DNA from: Methylobacterium sp. DB0501
Lineage (GTDB): Bacteria; Pseudomonadota; Alphaproteobacteria; Rhizobiales; Beijerinckiaceae
Length of the DNA stretch: 64,000 nucleotides
Assembly: GCF_011043735.1 (NCBI RefSeq)
Contig: NZ_JAAKGV010000006.1
Coordinates: forward strand, 227,015 to 291,014
Direction of reading: 5' to 3'
Shown here: piece after piece, positions 24,328-32,562 of the stretch
Position numbering within the stretch: the first letter of the stretch is position 1
Layout: each line of letters starts with the position of its first letter
Translations under genes and position numbers: made by a program
The notes under the pieces: generated by a model
What the model saw: the letters and a program-made list of their open reading frames with translations, nothing else
Told to the model about the DNA's origin: nothing
Databases searched by the model: none

Positions 24328-26688
24328 ATGCGTGCGGTGTCGGGTGCGTATGGGCAGGTCGGGGCCCGCCTCGTGGAGCGGGGCTACGCGGCGATTCCGA
24401 TCATCCCCGGCACCAAGCGCCCGGGCGTGCCGCGGGCCGACGGCGCCTGGACCGGCCTCGACGACTGGCAGGCCCGGTTCCGCCACCGCCTGCCGGTCGA
24501 GGTCGAGGTGGAACGCTGGTCCGAGAGCGGGGCCGGCGTCGGGATCGCGCTCGGTCCGCCCTCGGGCGGCACGGTGAGCGCCGACATCGACACCGACGAC
24601 GCGGCGATCCGCGCCGTCCTGCTGACGATCCTGCCGGACACCACGGTCGGCAAGGCCGGCCGGAAGGGCGAGACGCTGTTCTACCGCGCGAGCCCGACCT
24701 TCCCGTCCCGGGCCTTCGACCTGCCTGGCCCGGACGGCAGGCCCGTGCGCGTGCTCGACCTGCTCGGCCCGGGCAAGCAGACCGTGCTGCCGCCGACGCT
24801 CCACCCCGAGACCGGCGAGCCCTACCGCTGGACGCGCCTCGAGGCGCTGGACGGCGTGGCGCCCGGGGACCTGCCGTGGATCGGCGACGACGTCGGCGAG
24901 CGCATCGCTGCGGCGCTGGCGCCGTTCGGCTACCGGCCCGAGCCGCCGCGGCCGCCGCGCCGGGAGACGCCGGTTGGTGAGGAGACGCCGCACCGCCGGG
25001 TCAACGACCTCGCCATGGCAGATCTCGGCGCCTGGGTGCCGGAGCTCGGCCTGCCCAAGCTGCGCCGCCGGGGCGGTGGCTACGTGGCGGTGCCGGTCTG
25101 GCGGCCGTCGCATGGCGGCCGGCCGCTGGAGAAGCGCAGCCCCAACCTCAAGATCCATCCGGAGGGCATCCGCGACTTCCACGATGGCGACCGGGCCTAC
25201 ACGCCCCTCGACCTCGTGATGGCGGCGCAGGGATGTGCCCTGGACGCGGCCTTCGACTGGCTGGCGGGGCGGGTCGGCTACGGCGAGGGCCTGACCATCG
25301 ACCTGCAGCCGCGGCGGGTGGAGATGCATGCGGGCGTGACAGTCGACGCCGAGACCGGCGAGGTGCTGGAGACGCCACCTCACCCGGCCGATTCCCGCGA
25401 CTTCCCGGACGCGGACCTGCGCGTGCCCGGGTTGGTGGGCGAGATCGCCGACTGGATCATGGCGTCGAGCCCCAAGCCGATCCGGCTGTTCGCCACCGCG
25501 GCGGCCCTGGTGACGGTCGGCACGCTGGTCGGCCGGCGGGTCTATTGCGGCACGCCGCGCTCGGGCGCCCACCTCTACGTGATGACGATCGCCGGCACCG
25601 GCGCCGGCAAGGAGCGGCCGCAGGAGGCGGTGCGCCAGATCCTCGACGCCGCGACCGGCGGCCAGCGGCTGCACACCGCGGCGGCCTCCTCGGCCGCGTC
25701 GCTGGCGCTCCGCCTCGCCGAGCGGCCGGTGCAGGTGCAGGTGGTGGACGAGGTCGACAAGATCCTGCGCCGGGTCGGCCACCGCAACGCCAACGCCCAG
25801 GAGGCCGAGATGCTGCAGGATTATTGCACCCTCTGGGGCCGTGGCATGGGCACGTTCATCCCCAACAGCACCACCACCCGCGGCGACATCCTGATCCAGC
25901 GGCCCTGCCTGTCGCTCTACGGCGCCACCACCTTCACGTCGTTCTACGAGCAGATGCGCTCGAAGATGGTCTCGAACGGCTTCCTCAACCGCTTCCTGGT
26001 GCTGCCGCGGTTCGAGCGGGTGAAGGTGCAGGCCCGGGTGGCGCCGGAGGAGGAGGTGCCCGACGCGATCGTGGCGGCGGCCCGGCGCCTGTTCGAGTTC
26101 CAGGACGCCCCGCCACCGGGCGCCGATCCCCGTCGGCACCTCGGCGCGACGGCGACGCTGCTGGACCCGGCCCGACCGCCGCCGCTCGTGGTGGTCGAAA
26201 TGACGGCCGGCGCGCAGGCGATCTACGCCGCCTGCCGCGAGCGCGACGAGGCGATGCTGGCCCGGGCCGACCACGACCCGCTCTACGAGGCCTGGAGCCG
26301 GGCGGCGGAGTTGACGAAACGGGTGGCCCTGATCGTCGCCTGCGGGCGCTATGCAGAGGCCAGCCTCGCGGGAGTGCAAGTGGAGGAGGGGGACATGGCC
26401 TGGGCGCAGCGGTTGGTGGACTGGTCGTTCAGCCTGTTCGTGACCGGCCTGCGGGAGAACATGGCCGAGAACGAGCACCAGGCGGGGCTGAAGGCGGTGC
26501 TCGGGTTCATCCGTCAGGCCGGGCGGCCGGTGAACCGATCGGAGGTCTACAGGCGGGTGGACGGAAGGATGGATGCGCGGCAGCTCGACAACGTGATGAA
26601 GTACCTCGTGACCAGTGGGCAGGTGGAGGAGATGGTGGAGCGGACGAAAGGGCGACCGAAGACCTTGTATGCGATTACATCTCTTTAA
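24328..26688 (+). CDS. Bifunctional primase-polymerase / helicase-like replication protein
   Basis: 786-residue replication initiator. Residues 1-200 form a prim-pol (AEP) domain: YAAIPIIPGTKRPGVP, GVGIALGPPSGG, and the metal-binding acidic motif SADIDTDD near 85. The C-terminal half is an ATPase of the DUF3987/D5-like kind with a Walker A-like AGTGAGKER (~425), VQVVDEVDKILRR and LYGATTFTSFYE. It ends with a winged-helix-like segment (RMDARQLDNVMKYLVTSGQ). ATG 24328 is the first in-frame start after the upstream gene. It is the last GC-rich early gene before the AT-rich island. Confidence 0.86.
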   Translation: MRAVSGAYGQVGARLVERGYAAIPIIPGTKRPGVPRADGAWTGLDDWQARFRHRLPVEVEVERWSESGAGVGIALGPPSGGTVSADIDTDDAAIRAVLLTILPDTTVGKAGRKGETLFYRASPTFPSRAFDLPGPDGRPVRVLDLLGPGKQTVLPPTLHPETGEPYRWTRLEALDGVAPGDLPWIGDDVGERIAAALAPFGYRPEPPRPPRRETPVGEETPHRRVNDLAMADLGAWVPELGLPKLRRRGGGYVAVPVWRPSHGGRPLEKRSPNLKIHPEGIRDFHDGDRAYTPLDLVMAAQGCALDAAFDWLAGRVGYGEGLTIDLQPRRVEMHAGVTVDAETGEVLETPPHPADSRDFPDADLRVPGLVGEIADWIMASSPKPIRLFATAAALVTVGTLVGRRVYCGTPRSGAHLYVMTIAGTGAGKERPQEAVRQILDAATGGQRLHTAAASSAASLALRLAERPVQVQVVDEVDKILRRVGHRNANAQEAEMLQDYCTLWGRGMGTFIPNSTTTRGDILIQRPCLSLYGATTFTSFYEQMRSKMVSNGFLNRFLVLPRFERVKVQARVAPEEEVPDAIVAAARRLFEFQDAPPPGADPRRHLGATATLLDPARPPPLVVVEMTAGAQAIYAACRERDEAMLARADHDPLYEAWSRAAELTKRVALIVACGRYAEASLAGVQVEEGDMAWAQRLVDWSFSLFVTGLRENMAENEHQAGLKAVLGFIRQAGRPVNRSEVYRRVDGRMDARQLDNVMKYLVTSGQVEEMVERTKGRPKTLYAITSL

Positions 26689-26980
26689 ATCAAAATTTAA
26701 TGCCGTATTGATTTGGAATATCGATAAGTACGCTGAGGAGATATTTACGCAGTCTCTGCATATCATCTACGTCCCTACAAGACATTAGGAATGACGCGAA
26801 TTCGATAATAAATCAGTGCATTGTTTAACAACCGAAGCACGAGATTCATGAGACGTTAAACAAAATTGAATGTGCGTTGAAAGGTTTACGGCGTATTAAA
26901 TGATTCGAGCCAATTTTAGGAGAAAGGATAATAGATGACCAACAATCGTAGATCTAATCCACAGATAGAGGGATGCTATC
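26689..26980. other. AT-rich intergenic junction, 292 bp
   Basis: Base composition changes abruptly from GC-rich phage DNA to AT-rich DNA right at the end of the primase gene (TCTTTAAATCAAAATTTAATG). A strong AGGAGA sequence at 26918-26923 precedes an ATG at 26935, but that frame runs into the Nudix gene out of phase. I see no convincing gene, tRNA or terminator. The promoter of the Nudix gene must lie here, but no clear -35/-10 pair stands out. Confidence 0.6.
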
Positions 26981-27391
26981 ATGAGAAAAATAGTCAAGGT
27001 CGGACTCGCGCTCCTGAGAGATCAGGAAATTCTCCTTGTTCGAAAAAAAGGCTCCTTTTATTTTATTTTGCCAGGCGGAAAGCCGGAACTGGGCGAAACT
27101 GATGTCGTCGCGCTCAGCCGGGAGATCGAAGAGGAGCTTGGTTGCACCCTCGACGAATCAACACTCCGCCTTATTGGGTCTTTCTCCGATGTAGCAGCCG
27201 GCCTTGTGGATACAGAGGTTACAGTACAATTATATACCGGCAAACTCATCGGAACGCCAAAAGCACAAGCCGAAATCGAAGATTTAGTATGGTTTACACT
27301 TGAAAACTCAGACGAGCCAAACTTGGCACCAAGTTTAAGAAATTCTATCTTACCATTCTTATCAAGGAACAATCAAATATACGCGAGATAA
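26981..27391 (+). CDS. Nudix hydrolase, 136 aa
   Basis: Hydrolyses nucleoside diphosphates linked to another moiety. The Nudix box is complete: GGKPELGETDVVALSREIEE then ELG fits GX5EX7REUXEEXGU. Flanking strands are IVKVGLALLRDQEILLVRKK and DTEVTVQLYTGKLIG. Size is that of a minimal single-domain Nudix enzyme. ATG 26981 has GAGGGA eight bases upstream. It is convergent with the kinase gene (1-bp gap between stops). Substrate unknown; a link to nucleotide or NAD metabolites in the neighbouring system is speculative. Confidence 0.85.
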   Translation: MRKIVKVGLALLRDQEILLVRKKGSFYFILPGGKPELGETDVVALSREIEEELGCTLDESTLRLIGSFSDVAAGLVDTEVTVQLYTGKLIGTPKAQAEIEDLVWFTLENSDEPNLAPSLRNSILPFLSRNNQIYAR

Positions 27392-27392
27392 A

Positions 27393-27947
27393 TCAGATGT
27401 TGATGGCTTGGATGAATTCATCCAAGTCATTTTTAAATTTTTCCTCCACACCATTATTATCAATGGCATGTGTAGCCATTTTAAATACATGATCAATGTG
27501 AAGACGATCGACTTCAAAATTATCTCGATCTTGGATCTCGCCTATTGTATGGGGTCTCTTAGCACGAATGCCGAGTCTGTCTACACGATGCTCCAGTTCT
27601 ACCGAAATTTTCAAAATATAGACATCGTAGCCTGAAAGCGAAAAAATCAAACATTCGCGCTCTTCTGGCAGAAGTATTGCGTCGACTATAACCGATCGTC
27701 CGGATATTAATATTTGCCGAATATGCTCTATAGATCTTGAGACCAGTTCCGCACGGTTGTGTTCCCGCAACTCTGAGCGAACAATCTTTTCGCTTTCACG
27801 GGACTCCGGAAGCCCCCGCCGACGCACCTCCTCAAGTACGATATCGCCAAGGTATACACCTCCAGCGTTTGTTTTCTCCGCAAGATATGAGAGGGCAGTG
27901 GATTTTCCCACCCCCGCAAAACCACACAAGCCAATAACGCTAGGCAT
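27393..27947 (-). CDS. P-loop nucleotide kinase (dephospho-CoA-kinase/dNMP-kinase-like)
   Basis: 184-residue AAA_18/CoaE-like kinase. Walker A is GLCGFAGVGKSTALSYLAEK at the N-terminus, with YLGDIVLEEVRRRGL following. GRSVIVDAILLPEERECLI is the Walker B-like strand, and a lid region reads RLGIRAKRPHTIGEIQDRDN. The end (DHVFKMATHAIDNNGVEEK) matches the dNMP/dephospho-CoA kinase-like C-terminal pattern. Its ATG is two bases after the DUF3850 stop, so the genes are coupled. The substrate is unclear; deoxynucleotide or a small metabolite are options. Confidence 0.75.
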   Translation of the reverse strand: MPSVIGLCGFAGVGKSTALSYLAEKTNAGGVYLGDIVLEEVRRRGLPESRESEKIVRSELREHNRAELVSRSIEHIRQILISGRSVIVDAILLPEERECLIFSLSGYDVYILKISVELEHRVDRLGIRAKRPHTIGEIQDRDNFEVDRLHIDHVFKMATHAIDNNGVEEKFKNDLDEFIQAINI

Positions 27948-27949
27948 TT

Positions 27950-28270
27950 TTACTCGCTTTGCAGCTCAAGACTCAGTATGCAGTAGCCTTCCGATAAGCC
28001 TTGAGCAGATAGAGCGCAAGGAAATTCTGCAGAAGTTATATATGTAATTTTTGCTCTTAACTGCCTTCCTGTATAAGTGCCTTTTTTCGGATCGAATTCT
28101 TTTAATAGCAAGAAGTCCCCTACATTATAATCTCTATCGCTTGCGCGCCGCATATCGTGTTTTTTTGTTCCATTCAGAGTTGCCTCGAATAGATGCGGCC
28201 ACGACTTTACCTCATGCACTCTACTTTGCCTAACTGCTTCCAACACCTTCTGCGAGCGGGTATTTTTCAT
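27950..28270 (-). CDS. DUF3850 (ASCH/PUA-like) protein, 106 aa
   Basis: Matches the DUF3850 pattern: HEVKSWPHLFEATLNGTKKH, then DMRRASDRDYNVGDFLLLKE, then FDPKKGTYTGRQLRAKITYI. The fold is ASCH/PUA-like and expected to bind RNA or modified nucleotides. ATG 28270 is favoured over ATG 28279 because AAAGG is 10 bases before the former but almost abuts the latter. It lies between the FAD/GAF gene (66 bp upstream) and the kinase gene (2 bp downstream) on the same strand. This is the same operon and probably one functional unit. Confidence 0.8.
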   Translation of the reverse strand: MKNTRSQKVLEAVRQSRVHEVKSWPHLFEATLNGTKKHDMRRASDRDYNVGDFLLLKEFDPKKGTYTGRQLRAKITYITSAEFPCALSAQGLSEGYCILSLELQSE

Positions 28271-28336
28271 CGCTAACATTCCTTTGTTTACCTCGCCACC
28301 CTTTCATACTCTAGCACCATCAACGCTGAGAATGAC

Positions 28337-30511
28337 TCACATATCTGATTCGCCCACAGGTATAAAGTCTGAATAATCGAAATTAAAGTGGAATTTCGAC
28401 GCAGAGACTGGAGGAGAAATACCCTCGACGATTTCTAAGGCGCTGGAAAATTCGGGAAGCAAAACCTGAGGGTTAGGCGGTTCGCAGTCACTAGTTCCGA
28501 CAGGAACATTCCTAATACGATTCATTGTAGTGGATGAGCTTTTCTCCAAAGCAGCAATGAATGAGTTCGTAATTTGGACGATCTGCATAAGATCGTCATC
28601 TTCAATATCAAAATCAGCCGCCGTACTATCTATGTATATAACACCGGCCACAGGATTGGGACCGATGAAATTTCCACGAGTTTCAGGCTCCAAAATGGGT
28701 ATGGCGATTATATAATGAATGTCAGCAACCATTTTTCCCGATGCAGTGGTGAGTCTTAATTTTTGCATTACTTCTTCGAGCGCGTTCGGCGATACGCCTT
28801 TAACCGAACGTACTATTCGGCGGGTTTTATATGCCAATCCTATAGTTGCATTATCAGCCGGAAATGCTCGTCCAGCAGATGTAAACTTTCCATGCGATAG
28901 GCCTATGCCAAAATATTCGCAACATTGCTGTAGGACCTCCTCTATGCCAAAATTAATTGCCCTATGGAGAGTGATCCTTAATCGTTTGTCATGTGGGTGT
29001 ATATTCTGTAGAACGCCCGCGAGTGTCGAGCAAAATGACGCTGCTACGAGTTCAGTTGGTCCTGGAAGGTATTCTTTTCGCCACTGCATTGTAATATGAT
29101 TGTCAACATTTATCTTTTTTATGTCTTCTGACGAGCTGAAAAAGCCAAAGTAACCCCCTGGCCAAAGCGCCTTGTCAGTTTGGCGAAAACTATAACTAAA
29201 ACTGCTTTCGCGATAGTTTTTGATGATACTGGAAAGTTCGCTCGAAAGCAGATTTTGCAATTGACCTAGACGGTCGGTTCCATGTCGACGAAGTATTCGA
29301 TCGTCAGGTATAGCGTGCTCCGATCGAATCTTACCTTCGTCGGCAGTCGAAGGTATGAAACCACCGCATTTATATAATAAATAAACCAACAATTTATTCT
29401 GAAAAGAAATTCTTATAGAGTCGGTATTGAACAATTCAGATATTTTCTTTATTTTCATATGTAGTATCGCATCCGTATCTCTTCTGAGTCTGTTTGATAG
29501 AATTTTTAGAACTACATCAAACTCGTCTTTATGAATATTAGATAAGTTCTCCAAATTTGCAAACAAATCAGCGCTCGACTCTTTAATAGTTTTTTCGTAT
29601 AATTTTTTCATTTCTCGCTTGAGCTCTACAGATTTGCTAAATATTTCGTACAAAATTCTATCTTGCCTGTAGTGTGAAACTCTAACACGAAGCAAATCTA
29701 TCATGGCGCCATCCCCCTGACCGGAAACAAGGTACATGCGCCGCGATTGCTCGAGGTTTGGCTGCCCTACAATGTCGTTTCTCCAATACGAAAGCGTGTT
29801 ATCCTTTTCTAAACCAAATCCTGTAGCAATTATCACAATATCGAATATTTCAGTCCTACCGACGGCCGGCAGATTCGCATCTCTTATTCCACTTGAGCCA
29901 TCGATTGAGCGCTGCTCACCTATCCACTCGATTTTGAGATTCGAATTGCTCGATGTATAATCGTATATCTGTATGTATCTTGTATTACAAAATATTTCTA
30001 TCTGCTTGCTATAAGGCTCAGCAATATTGCTCCATTCTGCTAATACCTGGACTACAACATCAGATGCACGTGCCGCAGTCCAATTAAGCACAGGCAACAT
30101 TGCAGAATTTGCTTCGCTCCCATTTGCAGGCCAATTATAAATATGCGGATGTAGCCAGCGCGTGTCACTGCCATGCTGCAAAGGCAACAGAGTGTCTCTT
30201 TGTTCAAACAATGTAATTCTAGAATTAGTACCTTTTTTTATGAAAGCCGCGGCAGTTGTTAGCCCGGCGAAGCCGGCCCCAACTATAGCAATAGATCGTT
30301 CAGGGCGATCCTGAGGCAGCTCTCCCGGCCTCACACATGGCACTCTACTGTTTTCAATTAAAGACCATACCAGATTAAGAGCGCGAGTTTGTTGACTGAG
30401 GACAGTAACTCCGTTATCAAACATACCTAATATGTATAGATTTTTGCCTGGAATTTGCGATGAAACGATGACGTCTTCTGATGAGTCAGGAATTTTATGA
30501 CTTGCTGTCAT
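28337..30511 (-). CDS. FAD-dependent oxidoreductase with C-terminal GAF-like domain, 724 aa
   Basis: Residues ~72-130 form an FAD/NAD(P)-binding Rossmann unit, ERSIAIVGAGFAGLTTAAAF, followed by LFEQRDTLLPLQHGSDTRW and LHPHIYNWPAN. TEIFDIVIIATGFG (~230) is the second nucleotide-binding motif. A long helical middle has no family I recognise. Residues ~537-660 resemble a GAF sensor: ATIGLAYKTRRIVRSVKG, MVADIHYIIAIPILEPET, VAGVIYIDSTAADF. ATG 30511 has AAGAGG upstream. It heads the operon with DUF3850 and the kinase. A redox enzyme with a ligand sensor suggests regulated oxidation of a nucleotide or cofactor. No named system known to me fits. Confidence 0.72.
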   Translation of the reverse strand: MTASHKIPDSSEDVIVSSQIPGKNLYILGMFDNGVTVLSQQTRALNLVWSLIENSRVPCVRPGELPQDRPERSIAIVGAGFAGLTTAAAFIKKGTNSRITLFEQRDTLLPLQHGSDTRWLHPHIYNWPANGSEANSAMLPVLNWTAARASDVVVQVLAEWSNIAEPYSKQIEIFCNTRYIQIYDYTSSNSNLKIEWIGEQRSIDGSSGIRDANLPAVGRTEIFDIVIIATGFGLEKDNTLSYWRNDIVGQPNLEQSRRMYLVSGQGDGAMIDLLRVRVSHYRQDRILYEIFSKSVELKREMKKLYEKTIKESSADLFANLENLSNIHKDEFDVVLKILSNRLRRDTDAILHMKIKKISELFNTDSIRISFQNKLLVYLLYKCGGFIPSTADEGKIRSEHAIPDDRILRRHGTDRLGQLQNLLSSELSSIIKNYRESSFSYSFRQTDKALWPGGYFGFFSSSEDIKKINVDNHITMQWRKEYLPGPTELVAASFCSTLAGVLQNIHPHDKRLRITLHRAINFGIEEVLQQCCEYFGIGLSHGKFTSAGRAFPADNATIGLAYKTRRIVRSVKGVSPNALEEVMQKLRLTTASGKMVADIHYIIAIPILEPETRGNFIGPNPVAGVIYIDSTAADFDIEDDDLMQIVQITNSFIAALEKSSSTTMNRIRNVPVGTSDCEPPNPQVLLPEFSSALEIVEGISPPVSASKFHFNFDYSDFIPVGESDM

Positions 30512-31006
30512 GCGATCCTCTTACCACCGCGACCTGCCGCCAGGTACCCTTCGATTAATCGGTATCGATGACGACACTCCAGCGCATGGCACGATACCTG
30601 GATGACAGCAGCAGGTCACCTGCTGTGCCTCTGAGGTGTAACGAGTCGTAGTGTGGCAGTGAGACGCTCTCACGTCCTCACGTCCGCCATTCGCCGCGCA
30701 GGGCGAAGCAGGCCGCAACGCTGGCGGTGGCCAGGACCGCGACGCATTCACGTCCGCGCCACAGAAAGAGCGTCAGGACGAGGCCGGTCAGGATCGTGGC
30801 CGTCCTGACCAGGACCGGGCGGCCACGGAGGCGCGGGGGACGCCTGGAACGGCTCAGGTGGAGGCGGTGCGGCTGGCCCAGGACGTGCCCGGGTGCCGAA
30901 ATCCGCCGGCTCACCGCAATCGCCTAGGTGGTGTCGGTCGCTGCGGTGGGCCAACCCCAGCTACAGTTTGCCGTGGAAGGAGATGCCCCTGGCGTGCGGC
31001 CGCAGG
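30512..31006. other. GC-rich spacer within the island
   Basis: This stretch between the FAD/GAF operon and the secreted-protein gene returns to phage/chromosome-like GC content. It contains one possible minus-strand membrane-protein gene (30678-30914, listed separately). I see no promoter or terminator I can defend. The composition switch at about 30,525 marks the upstream edge of the FAD/GAF module. Confidence 0.5.
30678..30914 (-). CDS. Possible small membrane protein, 78 aa
   Basis: GTG 30914 opens a frame with about 85-90% G/C at third positions. The N-terminal ~35 residues are basic and Pro/Arg-rich. The rest has hydrophobic helices (RTATILTGLVLTLFLWRG, ECVAVLATASVAACFALRG), compatible with a small inner-membrane protein. 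In very GC-rich DNA such bias can arise by chance, and no homologue comes to mind, so confidence is low. Confidence 0.35.
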   Translation of the reverse strand: MSRRISAPGHVLGQPHRLHLSRSRRPPRLRGRPVLVRTATILTGLVLTLFLWRGRECVAVLATASVAACFALRGEWRT

Positions 31007-31486
31007 TCATTCGGCCTCCGGCGCGCGGCTCGGGCAGAGCGCCTTGAAGATCTGGATATTGGTCGGGTAGCCGCTGGCGCTCGAGCCGTCCGCCACCTCT
31101 CCAGACGGCAGACTCATGACCACGTACTTGGCCATGCTGTCCTTGCTGCGGGAGCGGCCAGCAAAGCGGTAGCGGCTGCCCTGGAAGTCGGTGAACTCGC
31201 CGCGTGGGCAATTGGCGGTGATCCGGTCATTGAGCGGGACGGCTAGCTCCTCGCTGATGCAGGCAGGCGTCACCTTGCCGACATAGTCCCGGCAGAAGCC
31301 GATTGCGTCCTCACGCGTGTGCTTGGTGCGGATGACCGCTCGGGCCGTGTCCAGGCCGCTCATTGACACGACGGTGACGGTCATGCCGGCGCGCGATCCG
31401 TAGTAAATCTTCCCCGAGGCCACGGCCGGCGAGACCGTGAGCAGGCACAGCGTGCAAAGTGTAGCCGGCAGAATGTATCTCAACAC
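31007..31486 (-). CDS. Secreted hypothetical protein, 159 aa
   Basis: GTG 31486 is chosen because it starts an obvious signal peptide (LRYILPATLCTLCLLTVSPA, cleavage near AVAS) and has AAGGGA about eight bases upstream. An AT-rich upstream extension to 31570 would bury the signal. The mature part has four cysteines (FCRDYVGKVTPACISEE, ANCPRGEFTDFQGS, FKALCPS), likely two disulfides, and no known domain. Its GC content is higher than that of the flanking AT-rich modules, so it may be of different origin. Confidence 0.6.
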   Translation of the reverse strand: MLRYILPATLCTLCLLTVSPAVASGKIYYGSRAGMTVTVVSMSGLDTARAVIRTKHTREDAIGFCRDYVGKVTPACISEELAVPLNDRITANCPRGEFTDFQGSRYRFAGRSRSKDSMAKYVVMSLPSGEVADGSSASGYPTNIQIFKALCPSRAPEAE

Positions 31487-31620
31487 AGAAATTCCCTTGC
31501 AATCGATCACATGATGATCTACGTCCGAGTCGGTTTTTCTTCGGATTTTTTCCTTCATGATGCTGTACATACAAGGAGTAAGCTTCTAAATTAGCCGCAG
31601 TGACAGAGATGTGTCGCATT

Positions 31621-32352
31621 TTATAAGAATAACGACTTTACAAAGCTGGCCTGAACGACGTAATGCTTTTGATTCAATTCTTCCCATGCCATTCCTTCAT
31701 GGATCCATCCGACCAGAAGGGGTGCCCTCATCCGCGATTTTCTGAAATCAAGCAGACTAAACACCGGGGCGCCACTGATTCCTCCAAGATCGTCCAGAGG
31801 ACCTGCTACTCCCTGTTCCGAATCATATCGGCGCTCATCAATTCGAATCGAAAACTGATCCTGCTCGATCGTCTCAATGGCTCCGACGCAAAAGAGGCGC
31901 CCCATCACCATGGTCTTCGCAGACTCGATTTTCTTCCAGCATCCTGGGAAGCCGACGTATGCTACAAGGTCCATTTGTTGAACGCCGTCAAAGTGCAGGT
32001 TTGAATCTGGAAATATGCTCCACTTCGCCCCAAGTGCATCGTCGTCTGTTAGGTGAATGACTCCAAAGTCCACGTTTCTCGCTATTTTAATGCGATCGGC
32101 ACTAATGTTTTTAAGCACGTAGCCCATACCTCCGATTTGCATACGACCGGTGTCACCCAAGCCAACAAATTCTTCGATGACGTGGCCCGCGGTCGCCATC
32201 AGGGCTCCCTTGGCAGTGCGTATTATGGTCCCAGTGGCGGTATTTACTTTCTGCTTCGCAGAATCAAACACGAGAATGGGCAGTGCATATCTTTGTGCTG
32301 TTTCGAGTCCAGCAGTTGCTATGCGTTCAAAACCCTCTTTGGTAAGTTTCAT
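31621..32352 (-). CDS. Trypsin-like serine protease (S1-type fold), 243 aa
   Basis: A single-domain protease without a signal peptide, so probably cytoplasmic. The catalytic triad is readable: His in ALMATAGHVIEEF, Asp in IARNVDFGVIHLTDD, Ser in DDLGGISGAPVFSLLDF. The N-terminal helix (MKLTKEGFERIATAGLETAQ) precedes the beta-barrel. ATG 32352 follows GAAGG at good spacing. It is downstream of the deaminase gene on the same strand (~210 bp apart). Cytoplasmic trypsin-like domains occur in several bacterial defence systems; here it is free-standing. Confidence 0.78.
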   Translation of the reverse strand: MKLTKEGFERIATAGLETAQRYALPILVFDSAKQKVNTATGTIIRTAKGALMATAGHVIEEFVGLGDTGRMQIGGMGYVLKNISADRIKIARNVDFGVIHLTDDDALGAKWSIFPDSNLHFDGVQQMDLVAYVGFPGCWKKIESAKTMVMGRLFCVGAIETIEQDQFSIRIDERRYDSEQGVAGPLDDLGGISGAPVFSLLDFRKSRMRAPLLVGWIHEGMAWEELNQKHYVVQASFVKSLFL

Positions 32353-32562
32353 TGTAAGCCTTCAATTGTTGTCCGGATATGTTCGACTACGCGAAGCTGG
32401 CGGCACCGCACTAGTCTCAAATACCGCTTTCTGGACCGGCTAGAAGTTCGACCGTTGGTTGAGTTGGGTTGAATGCAGGGCGTCCGCTTCAGGGCGCAGG
32501 GTTGGGGTCCGCTCCCCACCGTCAGCGGCCGTTCTACCGTCAAGCTGATCGGGTTCTTGACC

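Noticed and set aside
23872..26766. Long minus-strand open frame opposite the primase gene
   Set aside because: Its product is Arg/His/Val-rich without motifs, whereas the plus strand encodes a recognisable prim-pol/helicase protein.
26935..27090. Short frame from ATG 26935 with a strong AGGAGA upstream
   Set aside because: Out of phase with and largely inside the Nudix gene, whose own ATG has a GAGGGA site; the product has no recognisable features. It might still be a leader peptide.
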